Shown: positions 49,954 through 58,474 of the stretch, piece after piece
Numbering within the stretch: the stretch's first letter is position 1
Layout of the letters: every line of letters begins with the position of its first letter
NCBI RefSeq assembly: GCF_013364275.1
Contig: NZ_CP054932.1
Span: 6,572,001-6,636,000, forward strand
DNA length: 64,000 bases
Direction: 5' to 3'
DNA from: Actinomadura sp. NAK00032
GTDB taxonomy: Bacteria; Actinomycetota; Actinomycetes; Streptosporangiales; Streptosporangiaceae
Notes under the pieces: model-generated
Databases searched by the model: none
Told to the model about the DNA's origin: nothing
The model's input: only the letters and a program-made list of their open reading frames with translations
Made by a program: the position numbers and the translations under genes

Positions 49954-51357
49954 TCAGGCCGCGGACTCGGCGGCCTCGTTCTCGGCCGCCTTGCCCTCGG
50001 CGGCCCGGGCCTTCGCCCTGGCCTCGTCGAGGGCCGCGAGCTCGAAGTCGGCGCGCGGCTGCTCGATGGTGGCGAGGGAGACGGTCTCGCGCTTGAGGAA
50101 CAGCGCGAGCGTCCAGTCCGCGATGACGCGGATCTTGCGGTTGAAGGTCGGCACCATCGCGCCGTGGTAGCTGCGGTGGAAGAACCACGCCGGCCAGCCC
50201 TTGAGCTTGAAGCCCATCGGGTTGGCGACGCCCTTGTGGAGGCCGAGGCCCGCGACGGCGCCGAGGTTGCCGTGCACGTAGGGCTTCAGGGTCTTGCCGC
50301 GCAGCGACCGGACGATGTTGTCGCCGAGCAGCTTGGCCTGCCGGACGGCGTGCTGCGCGTTCGGCGGGCAGAACATGCCCTCCTGCGTCAGGTCCGGGAT
50401 GGCGGCGTTGTCGCCGGCGGTGAACGCCCGCACCAGGCCCTCGATGGTGAGGTACTCGGTGCCCTTGACGCGGCCCCGCTCGTCCAGCGGCAGGTCGCCG
50501 TGCCGGACGACCGGCGACGGCTTGACGCCCGCGTTCCACACCAGCGTCCCGGCCGGGAAGCTGCTGCCGTCCGACAGCTCGATCTGGCCGTCGACCGCGG
50601 ACTGCAGGTAGGTCTTCATCTTCACCGCGATGCCGCGGCCGCGCAGCTGCTCGGCGGTCCACTTGCCCATGTCGGGGCCGACCTCGGGCAGGATGCGGTC
50701 GGTCGCCTCGACCAGCATGAAGCGCAGGTCCTGCGGGGTGACCTTGCGCATGTACTTGGTCGCGTCGCGGGTCATGTCCTCCAGCTCGGCGACGGCCTCG
50801 ACGCCGGCGAACCCGCCGCCGACGAACACGAAGGTCAGCGCCTTGCGGCGCAGCTCGACGTCGTCGGTGGACTCGGCGATCTCCAGCTGCTCCAGCACGT
50901 GGTTGCGCAGGTGGATGGCCTCGCCGACGGTCTTGAGGCTGATGCCGTGCTCGGCGAGCCCGGGGATGGGCAGCAGCCGCGGCACCGCGCCCGCGGCCAT
51001 GACCAGGTAGTCGTAGGAGATCCGCTCCGGCGGCCCGGCCAGCGGCTGGACGATCGCCCAGCCCTCGTCGTGGTTCAGCTCGGTGACACGCGCTTTGCGG
51101 ACGGTGCACTTGGGCAGCACCCGGCGCAGCGGGACGACGACGTGCCGCGGGGAGATGTTCCCGGCGGCGGCCTCGGGGAGGAACGGCTGGTACGTCATGT
51201 ACGAGTTCGGGTCAACGACGGTGACCTTGACCTCGCCGCGTCTCAGCTCTCGCTTGAGCTTCTTCTGCAGACGCAGCGCGGTGTACATGCCCACATAGCC
51301 GCCACCCACGATGAGGATGTGGGGAGCGCCAGAGGTCTCCTCGGCGGTCCTGGCCAT
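49954..51357 (-). CDS. ndh: Type II NADH dehydrogenase
   Basis: A 467-residue peripheral membrane flavoprotein that passes electrons from NADH to menaquinone without pumping protons. FAD loop ILIVGGGYVGMYTALRL, NAD loop FVFVGGGFAGVEAVAELED, and the AFTAGDNAAIPD region are present. The tail AWFFHRSYHGAMVPTFNRKI is the membrane-binding part. ATG 51357 has GGAGGGCC directly upstream. Its promoter carries a Rex box, so it is expected to be induced when NADH is high. The AfsR-type gene follows on the same strand, 75 bases downstream. Confidence 0.92.
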   Translation of the reverse strand: MARTAEETSGAPHILIVGGGYVGMYTALRLQKKLKRELRRGEVKVTVVDPNSYMTYQPFLPEAAAGNISPRHVVVPLRRVLPKCTVRKARVTELNHDEGWAIVQPLAGPPERISYDYLVMAAGAVPRLLPIPGLAEHGISLKTVGEAIHLRNHVLEQLEIAESTDDVELRRKALTFVFVGGGFAGVEAVAELEDMTRDATKYMRKVTPQDLRFMLVEATDRILPEVGPDMGKWTAEQLRGRGIAVKMKTYLQSAVDGQIELSDGSSFPAGTLVWNAGVKPSPVVRHGDLPLDERGRVKGTEYLTIEGLVRAFTAGDNAAIPDLTQEGMFCPPNAQHAVRQAKLLGDNIVRSLRGKTLKPYVHGNLGAVAGLGLHKGVANPMGFKLKGWPAWFFHRSYHGAMVPTFNRKIRVIADWTLALFLKRETVSLATIEQPRADFELAALDEARAKARAAEGKAAENEAAESAA

Positions 51358-51748
51358 TGCGGCCCTCCTATGATCACGGTCGGCTTGTGAAGACATTCAC
51401 AAGCTAGCCGATGGAACGTGCCTTGCACCAATCCAGAACCAGGAAAGAACCCCAGAACTTCCCGTTCCGGTAAACCAAGGGCCTAACTCGGGTGTGAAAC
51501 CCGCCACTCCTTCGCAAATAACCGGATGGAGCGGGACAGAACACGCATGATCGACGTCACCCGGCCACCGGCCGGAGGGCCCGGCGAACGGCGCGCCGAA
51601 CCGCCCGCTCCACCCCGGCGGAAGCCCTAAGGTTGGGGCGGACGAGGAAGGGGGCGCCGGCGGCGGGAACGCGCACGGCCGAGATGCGGGACCGACACGA
51701 CGGCGGCCCGGCGGTGCGCGGCGTACGATCTCGCCCGGGAGCGTATCG
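51358..51748. other. Divergent ndh / PEBP regulatory region
   Basis: 391 bases. Besides the Rex box it contains TAGCTT, a possible ndh -10 on the minus strand, which overlaps it. No gene or riboswitch pattern is recognised. The half towards the PEBP gene (51560-51740) has GC-rich, unstructured DNA. Confidence 0.4.
51385..51402. promoter_or_regulatory. Rex operator upstream of ndh
   Basis: TTGTGAA-GACA-TTCACAA is a perfect match to the Rex consensus TTGTGAA-n4-TTCACAA, and is extended on both sides (GC...GC) to nine-base arms at 51383-51404. It lies 28 bases upstream of the ndh start codon. Rex is released by NADH, so ndh would be derepressed at high NADH/NAD+. Confidence 0.88.
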
Positions 51749-52333
51749 ATGATGAGCAGACACCGGCGTCCGACGGCGGCCGCGGCGGGCGCCCTCGCCC
51801 TCACCGCGGTCCTGGGCGGCTGCGGCCTGATCGGCCAGCCGCAGAACAAGAGCGCCGAACTGTCGGAGTGGTTCACCGTGACCAGCCCGGCCTTCCACGA
51901 TGGCGGCGACTTGCCCCCGCGGTACGGCTGCAAGACGTACCCTGGCGGACAGGGCAAGACCCCGCCGCTCCGGTGGTCGGGCCCGCCCGGAACCAAGTCG
52001 TTCGCGATCGTGGCGGACGACCCGGACGCCTCCGGCGGCGCCTACGTCCACTGGGTCATCGCGGGCATCGACGGGACGGTGAACGAGATCGTCGAGGGCG
52101 CCCAGCTGGACAGGACCGTCGAAGGGTTGACCACGGACAAGAAGGCGGGCTACGCGCCACCCTGCCCGCCCAAGGGAGAAGAGCATCGGTACCGGTTCAC
52201 CATCTACGCGCTGGACGATCCGGCACCGTTCCAGAACGGCGCCGCACTGAAGGACTCGCTCCCCGCCATCGCCGAGCACACCATCGGCCGCGGGCGGATC
52301 ATCGGGAACTTCGGCGGCGAGCAGGCGCGTTGA
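51749..52333 (+). CDS. PEBP-family (YbhB/YbcL) lipoprotein
   Basis: A 194-residue lipoprotein. Residues 1-24 are the signal, and LTAVLGGC places the lipidated Cys at 25. The PEBP core has IVADDPDASGGAYVHWVIAGIDG, the D-P-D-x-x-x-x-x-x-x-H-W ligand motif (region). GEEHRYRFTIYALD is the second ligand region, and GRGRIIGNFGG the tail. Bacterial PEBPs bind small anions or phospholipids; function is largely unknown. ATG 51749 and 51752 are both in frame. Confidence 0.88.
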   Translation: MMSRHRRPTAAAAGALALTAVLGGCGLIGQPQNKSAELSEWFTVTSPAFHDGGDLPPRYGCKTYPGGQGKTPPLRWSGPPGTKSFAIVADDPDASGGAYVHWVIAGIDGTVNEIVEGAQLDRTVEGLTTDKKAGYAPPCPPKGEEHRYRFTIYALDDPAPFQNGAALKDSLPAIAEHTIGRGRIIGNFGGEQAR

Positions 52334-52393
52334 CCGTGGAGCCTGCGAGCACAGGGTCAACGCGGACCCCTCGGGGGGCCGGAGCCGACAGGG

Positions 52394-52428
52394 GTGCGCG
52401 GATCGGCGGAGTTGGCCGATCGGCGCAC
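52394..52428. terminator. Hairpin after the PEBP gene
   Basis: GTGCGCGGATCGG and CCGATCGGCGCAC, with one mismatch in 13 bp and a nine-base loop. Confidence 0.6.
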
Positions 52429-52601
52429 GCCGTGTGAGGGTAAATGTGCGCGAAGGGTGTGACAACGGTCATAGCGGTCGGACAGAATCGGACTGAGCCG
52501 CGTCGGCGGCCGCCCGTGACGATCCGGACGCTTGCGACAATCGGGACGGACCCGCGGTCCGCGCCGGCGACTCCCGCTGGGCCAAGGCATTGGGTGGTGG
52601 C

Positions 52602-54389
52602 ATGACTTCTTACATCGTGGTCTTCGGCCTCATTGTGGTCGTGGTCCTGGTGGTCGTCCTCGTGGCCTTGGGCCTGCGGGCCAGCAGGGCCGGACGCGAC
52701 GACGACGACTGGATGGACGACGAGCCGCAGCAGCCGCGCGGCCGCCGCGGAGTCCCGCCGCCGCACGAGCAGCAGGGCGGCCAGGACGACTACGGCCCCG
52801 GCTACAACGACGGCTACGACGAGGGCTACGACGGCGGCTACGACCGCGCGCCCGAGCCCGGTCCGGACCGCCGCGTCGCCGGCGGGCCGCTCGCCGCGCC
52901 CACCGCCGCCCCGTCCCCGCCGCCCCCCGCCCCGAGCGGCTCGGCGTCGGACGAGATGGAGGACGACGACTACTGGGCGACGATCACCTTCGACAAGCCC
53001 AAGTTCCCCTGGCAGCACGACCGCGACCAGCAGGGCGAGCACCCCGAGCACGACCCCGCCGCCGACCCGCTGAACGCGCAGGCCCCCCCGCCCGAGCAGC
53101 CCCCCGCCGAGCAGCCCCAGCTCACCCAGCCCGTCTCGATGGGCGCCGACGGCACCATCCTCAACGGCCTCGGCCACCCCGGCGGGCCGGGCACCGGCCC
53201 GCAGCAGGCCCCCGGCGGGTTCCCGGCCGGCGCGCAGTTCGGCAGCGACCCCGGCGCGACGGCGCTCGACCCGCTCCCCGCCGACCTCGCCGGCCCCGGC
53301 GCCCCGCAGCAGCCGCCCTACGGCGGCCCGGGCATGCCCGACCAGCCGGTGTACGGCGGCCAGGAACCGCAGCCCGCCTACGGCGCCGCCGCCGACTACG
53401 GCCCCGGCGAGCCCTCCTACGGCGGCGAGCCCTCTTACGGCGGCGGCGAGCCCTCTTACGGCGGCGGTGAGCCGTCCTACGGCGGCCAGGAGCAGTACGG
53501 CGTCCCCGAGCAGCCCCAGTACGGCTCCCGCGAGCCGTCCTACGGCGACTACGGCTCCGACCCGCTCGGCGGGCGCCCGGCCGCCGGCCCGCCGCCCGCC
53601 GCCCGGCCCGACTACGACATGCCGCTCGGCCCCGGCGCTCCGCGCGGCGGCGACCCGCGCGTGTCCGACCCGCTCGGGCTGCCGCTCGGCCGCCCCGAGG
53701 AGCCCGCGGCCCCGCCGCCCCCGCTCCCGGCGGCCCCGCCGGCTCCGGCGCCCGCCCCGGCTCCGGCTCCGGCCGCGCACGGCGGCTCCGACACCGACGG
53801 GCACAAGCTCCCGACGGTGGACGAGCTGCTCCAGCGCATCCAGACCGACCGCCAGCGGACGGCGGGCCCGCCGTCCGCGTCCGACCCGGGCGGCTCCTAC
53901 GGCGGCGGCTCGCTGAACGACCCGCTCGGCGACCCGCTCGGCACCGGCTCCTTCGGGGCGAACCAGCCCCCCGCGAACACGGGGAACACCGGCCCGTGGC
54001 CGTCCGGCGGCCAGAGCACCGGCGGCTACGACCCGGGCCTGTCCGCGGCGCCCGGCGGCTACGGCCAGGGCCAGCAGAGCGACGGCTACCCGACGGCCCC
54101 CGCCTACGGCGAGAACCGCTACGACGACCCACTGGGCTCCGGCGGCTCCTCGGGCGGCGTCTACGGCGACTTCAGCGGCAGCAGCTACAACGGCGACCCG
54201 CTGGCCGCACCGCACGACCAGGGCGGCCAGGGCGGCTACGCCGACCCGAACGCCACCCAGGCGTACGGCTCCGGCTACTACGGCAACTCGCAGCAGCAGC
54301 AGGGCGGCTACCAGGGCGGCCAGCAGAACGACGGCCCCCCGTACGGCAACCGCCAGCCCGTCGACGACTGGGAGAACTACCGCCGCTGA
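52602..54389 (+). CDS. Single-helix membrane protein with Pro/Gly/Tyr-rich low-complexity tail
   Basis: A 595-residue protein. Residues 2-24 form a membrane helix (TSYIVVFGLIVVVVLVVVLV). The rest is disordered, with GPGYNDGYDEGYDGGYD, EPSYGGGEPSYGGGEPSYGG repeats, DPLG repeats, and Q/G/Y-rich ends. A short ordered segment DDYWATITFDKPKFPWQHD near residue 130 and HKLPTVDELLQRIQTDRQR near 405 are the most protein-like. Proteins with one N-terminal helix and a long Gly/Tyr-rich tail can condense or bind polar partners. Not assigned to a named family. ATG 52602 was chosen; a TTG four codons upstream is possible. Confidence 0.7.
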   Translation: MTSYIVVFGLIVVVVLVVVLVALGLRASRAGRDDDDWMDDEPQQPRGRRGVPPPHEQQGGQDDYGPGYNDGYDEGYDGGYDRAPEPGPDRRVAGGPLAAPTAAPSPPPPAPSGSASDEMEDDDYWATITFDKPKFPWQHDRDQQGEHPEHDPAADPLNAQAPPPEQPPAEQPQLTQPVSMGADGTILNGLGHPGGPGTGPQQAPGGFPAGAQFGSDPGATALDPLPADLAGPGAPQQPPYGGPGMPDQPVYGGQEPQPAYGAAADYGPGEPSYGGEPSYGGGEPSYGGGEPSYGGQEQYGVPEQPQYGSREPSYGDYGSDPLGGRPAAGPPPAARPDYDMPLGPGAPRGGDPRVSDPLGLPLGRPEEPAAPPPPLPAAPPAPAPAPAPAPAAHGGSDTDGHKLPTVDELLQRIQTDRQRTAGPPSASDPGGSYGGGSLNDPLGDPLGTGSFGANQPPANTGNTGPWPSGGQSTGGYDPGLSAAPGGYGQGQQSDGYPTAPAYGENRYDDPLGSGGSSGGVYGDFSGSSYNGDPLAAPHDQGGQGGYADPNATQAYGSGYYGNSQQQQGGYQGGQQNDGPPYGNRQPVDDWENYRR

Positions 54390-54399
54390 GGGCAGCGCG

Positions 54400-54450
54400 C
54401 ACCGACCACACGCGCACCGACCACACGCACTGACCACACGCACCGACCAC
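54400..54450. repeat. Four tandem repeats of CACCGACCACACG
   Basis: Units at 54400, 54415, 54428 and 54441 (13 bases each, the first with two additional bases, one C-to-T change in unit three). They lie between the stop codon at 54389 and the terminator at 54452. Confidence 0.8.
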
Positions 54451-54451
54451 A

Positions 54452-54484
54452 CTGAGGGCCGCCGGACTTTCCGGCGGCCCTCAG
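54452..54484. terminator. Strong hairpin after the low-complexity gene
   Basis: CTGAGGGCCGCCGG and CCGGCGGCCCTCAG, a 14-bp perfect stem with an ACTTT loop. Confidence 0.8.
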
Positions 54485-54649
54485 CGCGTCCCGCCCCACC
54501 CGCACCACCGGCTATTCACGGCCAGGTGTCGGGCATGTCGGCGCATGGGTGCGGGTGTGCGGCCGGCGGGCTGGCGGCGCTGGTGGCGGGATCTTGAATC
54601 CGGGGCGCGGCGCGGGTGTTGTGTCCGCGTGTAGGCCCGCTAATCATGC

Positions 54650-54663
54650 TTATATACAGCGTG
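54650..54663 (+). promoter_or_regulatory. -10 element placed for leaderless transcription
   Basis: TTATATAC (54650-54657) is the only A/T-rich stretch in the region. A transcript starting six to eight bases later would begin at or next to GTG 54661/54663. There is no Shine-Dalgarno before that GTG. A good -35 box was not found. Confidence 0.45.
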
Positions 54664-56933
54664 TGACTTCAAAGACACGCAACGTGTCCGTTATGCGGCG
54701 GGATCTGCTCGCCTCATTCGTCGTCTTCCTCGTCGCGGTCCCGCTGTCGCTGGGCATCGCGGTGGCGTCCGGCGCGCCGGTCGCGACCGGGCTGCTCACC
54801 GCGGCGGTCGGCGGGATCGTCGCCGGGCTGCTCGGCGGCTCGCCGCTCCAGGTGAGCGGCCCGGCCGCCGGCCTCACCGTGCTGGTGGCCGAGCTCGTGC
54901 AGACCTACGGCTGGCGCGCCACCTGCACGATCACCATGCTGGGCGGGCTGCTGCAGCTCGTCCTCGGCGCGGGGCGGCTCGCGCGGGCCGCGCTCGCCGT
55001 CTCCCCCGCCGTCGTGCACGGGATGCTCGCCGGGGTCGGCGTCGTCATCGTCCTCGGCCAGGTGCACGTCGTGCTCGGCGGCGGGCCGCAGCAGTCCGCG
55101 GTCGCCAACCTGCGGGAGCTGCCCGACCAGCTGATGCGGCCGGACCTGCCCCCGGCGCTGGTGGCCGGGCTGACCGTGCTGGTCCTGGTCCTGTGGGGGC
55201 GGCTGCCGCGGGTGGGGCCGCTGCGGCTGGTCCCCGCCCCGCTGCCGGCCGTCGCCCTCGCCACCACCGCCGCCTGGGGCCTCGGGCTGCCGGTGCCGCG
55301 CGTCGACCTGCCCGACTCGCCGTTCGGCGGGTGGAGCGCCCCCGTGATGCCGCACGGCACGCCACTCGGGATCGCCGGGGCCGTCGTGTCCGTCGCGCTC
55401 GTCGCGGGCGTCGCGTCCCTGCTGTGCACCGTGGCGGTCGACCGCGTCCGGCCGGAGGGGGTCCCGCCCTCCGACCTCGACCGGGAGCTGCGCGCCCAGG
55501 GCGCCGCGAACGCCGTGTCCGGGCTGCTCGGCGGGCTCCCGGTGGCCGGAGTGATCGTCCGCAGCACGGCCAACATGGAGGCCGGCGGCCGCACCCGGCT
55601 GTCGCCCGTGCTGCACGGCGTGTGGGTGCTCGTCCTCGTGCTGTGCTGCGCGCCGCTCATCGAACTGGTCCCGCTGGCCGCGCTCGCCGCGCTGCTGATC
55701 ATGCTCGGGATCCGGCTGACCGACCTCGACCGCGTCCGCGACCTGCGGCACCACCGGGAGGCGCCCGCCTACTTCGGCACCCTCGCCGGCGTCGTGCTGC
55801 TGGGGCTCGGCCAGGGCGTCCTGGTCGGCGTCGGGATCATCGCGGTGATGGCGCTGCGCCGGCTGACGCGGCTGTCGGTCCGGACGGAGGAGCTCGTGCC
55901 CGTGCCCGGCGACGGGCCCGTCCCGCCCCGGCGGCACGTCGTCGTCGAGGGGACGTTCACCTTCCTCGGCGTCCCACGGGTGACGCGGGCGCTGCGGGAG
56001 ATCCCGGCCGGTTCCAGCGTCGACCTGGACCTCAACGTCGACTTCATGGACCACGCCGCGTTCGACGCGATCCACCAGTGGCGGCTCGCGCACGAACGCC
56101 AAGGGGGCAGGGTCGACATCGACGAGGTTCACGAGGCTTGGTATGAAAGAGCGGTGACAGGTGATATGACTCAGCCGCGTAAGGCAGCCCCGCCGGCCCG
56201 CTGGTGGGCGCCCTGGGCGAACCGGCGGCGCCGCTCCGAGGCCGAGCTCGACGCGCCGGAGACGTCCCCCGCGACCGTGCTGCTGAACGGCATCCGCGAC
56301 TACCACGACAGCACCGCACCGCTCGTCCGGCCGATCATGTCCGAGCTGGCGATGAAGCAGAAACCGCAGCACCTCTTCATCACCTGCGTGGACTCGCGCG
56401 TCGTGCCGAACATCATCACCGCGAGCGGCCCCGGCGACCTGTTCATCAACCGCAACGTCGGCGCCCTGGTGCCCCGGTACGGGACCCAGACGCCCGACGA
56501 CTCGGTGTCGGCCACCGTCGAGTACGCCACCAGCGTCCTCGACATCCGGACGATCACGATCTGCGGGCACTCCAACTGCGGCGCGATGGCCGCGCTGCTC
56601 GCCGGCGGCACCGAGGTGGAGCACCTGACCGGGCTGTCGCGCTGGCTGCGGCACGGCAACCACAGCCTGGCCCGCTTCCTGTCCACCGACCCCGACGGCT
56701 GGGACGAGCCCCCGCTCACCCGGCTCTGCAAGATCAACGTGATGCAGCAGCTCGACAACCTGCTGACCTACCCGGCGCTCCGGGAGCGGGTCGAGGCCGG
56801 CGAGATCGAGCTGGTCGGGCTGTACCTGGACCTGTCGTCGGCGAACGTCGAGATCCTCGACCGCGCCGCCGGCACGTTCGCCCGCGTCCCGGACGCGGTC
56901 CCGGAGACGCCGGGCTCGCGGACCCTGACCTGA
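54663..56933 (+). CDS. SulP anion transporter fused to a beta-carbonic anhydrase
   Basis: A 756-residue fusion like Rv3273 of M. tuberculosis. Residues 10-430 are the SulP membrane domain (VPLSLGIAVASGAPVATGLLTA, GGSPLQVSGPAAGLTVLV, NAVSGLLGGLPVAGVIVRSTANMEAGGRTRLS as a region). A STAS-like domain follows (about 435-495). The carbonic anhydrase domain runs from about 530; its zinc ligands are Cys575 in CVDSR (with Asp577), His636 and Cys639 in CGHSNCGAM. It converts CO2 and bicarbonate next to a bicarbonate or sulfate pore. GTG 54663 is the proposed start; ATG 54693 is an alternative. Confidence 0.9.
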   Translation: MTSKTRNVSVMRRDLLASFVVFLVAVPLSLGIAVASGAPVATGLLTAAVGGIVAGLLGGSPLQVSGPAAGLTVLVAELVQTYGWRATCTITMLGGLLQLVLGAGRLARAALAVSPAVVHGMLAGVGVVIVLGQVHVVLGGGPQQSAVANLRELPDQLMRPDLPPALVAGLTVLVLVLWGRLPRVGPLRLVPAPLPAVALATTAAWGLGLPVPRVDLPDSPFGGWSAPVMPHGTPLGIAGAVVSVALVAGVASLLCTVAVDRVRPEGVPPSDLDRELRAQGAANAVSGLLGGLPVAGVIVRSTANMEAGGRTRLSPVLHGVWVLVLVLCCAPLIELVPLAALAALLIMLGIRLTDLDRVRDLRHHREAPAYFGTLAGVVLLGLGQGVLVGVGIIAVMALRRLTRLSVRTEELVPVPGDGPVPPRRHVVVEGTFTFLGVPRVTRALREIPAGSSVDLDLNVDFMDHAAFDAIHQWRLAHERQGGRVDIDEVHEAWYERAVTGDMTQPRKAAPPARWWAPWANRRRRSEAELDAPETSPATVLLNGIRDYHDSTAPLVRPIMSELAMKQKPQHLFITCVDSRVVPNIITASGPGDLFINRNVGALVPRYGTQTPDDSVSATVEYATSVLDIRTITICGHSNCGAMAALLAGGTEVEHLTGLSRWLRHGNHSLARFLSTDPDGWDEPPLTRLCKINVMQQLDNLLTYPALRERVEAGEIELVGLYLDLSSANVEILDRAAGTFARVPDAVPETPGSRTLT

Positions 56934-56951
56934 CGCGGGGTGACGGCTCAT

Positions 56952-56989
56952 GGTGTGCGGGCCGCCCCCGTCCGGACGGCCCGCACACC
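56952..56989 (+). terminator. Hairpin after the SulP-CA gene
   Basis: GGTGTGCGGGCCG and CGGCCCGCACACC, a 13-bp perfect stem with a 12-base loop. Confidence 0.7.
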
Positions 56990-57030
56990 GCCCACCGGCT
57001 CCGCCACCCCGACGGGCGGGCCCGTGGCCG

Positions 57031-57065
57031 GACCGCCGGGCCCGGCACGCGCCGGCCCGGCGGTC
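57031..57065 (-). terminator. Hairpin after the small membrane gene
   Basis: GACCGCCGGGCCCGGC pairs with GCCGGCCCGGCGGTC, with one bulged base and an ACGC loop. It lies just downstream of the minus-strand gene. Confidence 0.65.
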
Positions 57066-57070
57066 TTCGA

Positions 57071-57271
57071 TCAGCGCCCGACGAGCTCGTCGTCGGGGCG
57101 CGCGTAGTCTCGGACGTACATTCCGGCCACCCGGCGCGCGCGGCGCGCGCGGCCGTCGGAGGCCGGCAGGAACAGCGCGTCGCGCCGGCTGGCGCGGGAG
57201 AAGTCCCACAGGTACACAAGGCCCCCGAGCAGCCCGGCGAACGCGAGGGCCACGAACACGATGGCGATCAT
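57071..57271 (-). CDS. Small membrane protein (66 residues), unknown
   Basis: One N-terminal membrane helix (MIAIVFVALAFAGLLGGLVY), then a basic cytosolic tail with RRARRVAGMYVRDYARPDDE. ATG 57271 has AGGAG seven bases upstream. It is convergent with the SulP-CA gene and has its own hairpin. No family assigned. Confidence 0.6.
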   Translation of the reverse strand: MIAIVFVALAFAGLLGGLVYLWDFSRASRRDALFLPASDGRARRARRVAGMYVRDYARPDDELVGR

Positions 57272-57434
57272 CAGCGCTCCTCTCCACGGGGCCCAGCACC
57301 GGCCCCGCCGCCGTCGCCGTCCACGGCGATCGGCTCTACTTGGAAGGTATGCGCCGCGTTTCATCCTTTCTGTGTCCGGTGACCCGATTCCCGGGAGTCT
57401 CTAGGCGCAGCACGCTCGCCCGCCCCGTCCCGCT

Positions 57435-57456
57435 GGACATAGGATGTCCGATGTCC
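57435..57456. promoter_or_regulatory. GGACAT/ATGTCC dyad and extra half-site before the esterase gene
   Basis: GGACAT (57435-57440), AGG, ATGTCC (57444-57449), one base, then ATGTCC again (57451-57456). A dyad with a third half-site 20 bases before the start codon of the esterase is a probable regulator binding site. Confidence 0.45.
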
Positions 57457-57478
57457 AATTGACGGGGAAAGGTGGCGC

Positions 57479-58474
57479 ATGTCCGACGGAACCGGCTTCG
57501 ACCCTGACATCGCCGAGTGGCTCCGGCGGCGCGCCCAAGATCCGACGGCCGCCGACGCGTCCGTCGCGGGCGCCCGGATCCACGCGCGGGCCGTGAACGA
57601 GCGGTCGCGCGGGCTGCTCGCGGACCCGCCGGTCCCGGCGGCGGAGCGCGACACGGTGCTGGAGACGGCCGCAGGGCCCGTGCCCGTCCGAGTGATCGAG
57701 CCCGCGACCCGCTTCACCGACGCGACCGTGCTGTTCTTCCACGGCGGCGGCTGGATCGCCGGCGACGTCGACACGCACCTGCAGCACATGCGGCGGCTCG
57801 CCGTCGAGACCGGCTCGACCGTCGTCGGCGTCGACTACCGGCTGGCGCCCGAGCATCCGTACCCGGCGGCCTTCGACGACTGCCTGGCCGCGACCCTGCA
57901 CGTCGCCGCGGCGGCCCCCGGGCGGACGGCCGTCGCGGGCGACAGCGCCGGCGGCCAGCTCGCCGCGTCCGTCGCGATCGCCTGCCGCGACCAAGGGGTG
58001 CCGCTCGCCGCGCAGCTGCTGATCGTCCCGGTCACCGACGTCCTCGGCGGGTACGCCGACGCCGCTGTGAACGCCCGCTACGCGTCCCGGGCCGAGCGGG
58101 CGGAGGGGTACGGGCTCACGCTGGCGGGCATGCGCTGGTTCGCCGAGCTCTACGCCCCGTCCGGCGGCGGGGAGGACTGGCGGGTGTCGCCGCTGCGCGC
58201 GGCCGACCTCGCGGGCGTCGCGCCGGCCGCCGTCCACACGGCGGGGTACGACGTGCTGCGGGACGAGGGCGACGCCTACGCGGCGGCCCTGCGGGAGGCG
58301 GGCGTGCCGGTCGTCCACCGCGAGTGGCCGACGCTCAACCACGGGTTCTTCGGACTCGGCGGCGTCTCCGCGACCGCGGAGCGGGCCGCCCGGCAGGCCG
58401 CCGCCGACCTGCGCGGGCTGCTCACGACGGGTCAGGGCGACACGGCGGCGGCGAACCGCGCGGTGATCCACTGA
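57479..58474 (+). CDS. Alpha/beta hydrolase, hormone-sensitive lipase family
   Basis: A 331-residue esterase. VLFFHGGGWIAGD supplies the oxyanion HGGG motif. AVAGDSAGGQLAASVAIA has the nucleophilic Ser in GDSAGG. The acid is in GYDVLRDEG, and the base His in PTLNHGFFGL. HSL family members hydrolyse short-chain esters or amides, including acetylated sugars. The gene is convergent with nanE and its end overlaps nanE by 43 bases. A link to removal of O-acetyl groups from sialic acid is possible, but unproven. Confidence 0.85.
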   Translation: MSDGTGFDPDIAEWLRRRAQDPTAADASVAGARIHARAVNERSRGLLADPPVPAAERDTVLETAAGPVPVRVIEPATRFTDATVLFFHGGGWIAGDVDTHLQHMRRLAVETGSTVVGVDYRLAPEHPYPAAFDDCLAATLHVAAAAPGRTAVAGDSAGGQLAASVAIACRDQGVPLAAQLLIVPVTDVLGGYADAAVNARYASRAERAEGYGLTLAGMRWFAELYAPSGGGEDWRVSPLRAADLAGVAPAAVHTAGYDVLRDEGDAYAAALREAGVPVVHREWPTLNHGFFGLGGVSATAERAARQAAADLRGLLTTGQGDTAAANRAVIH

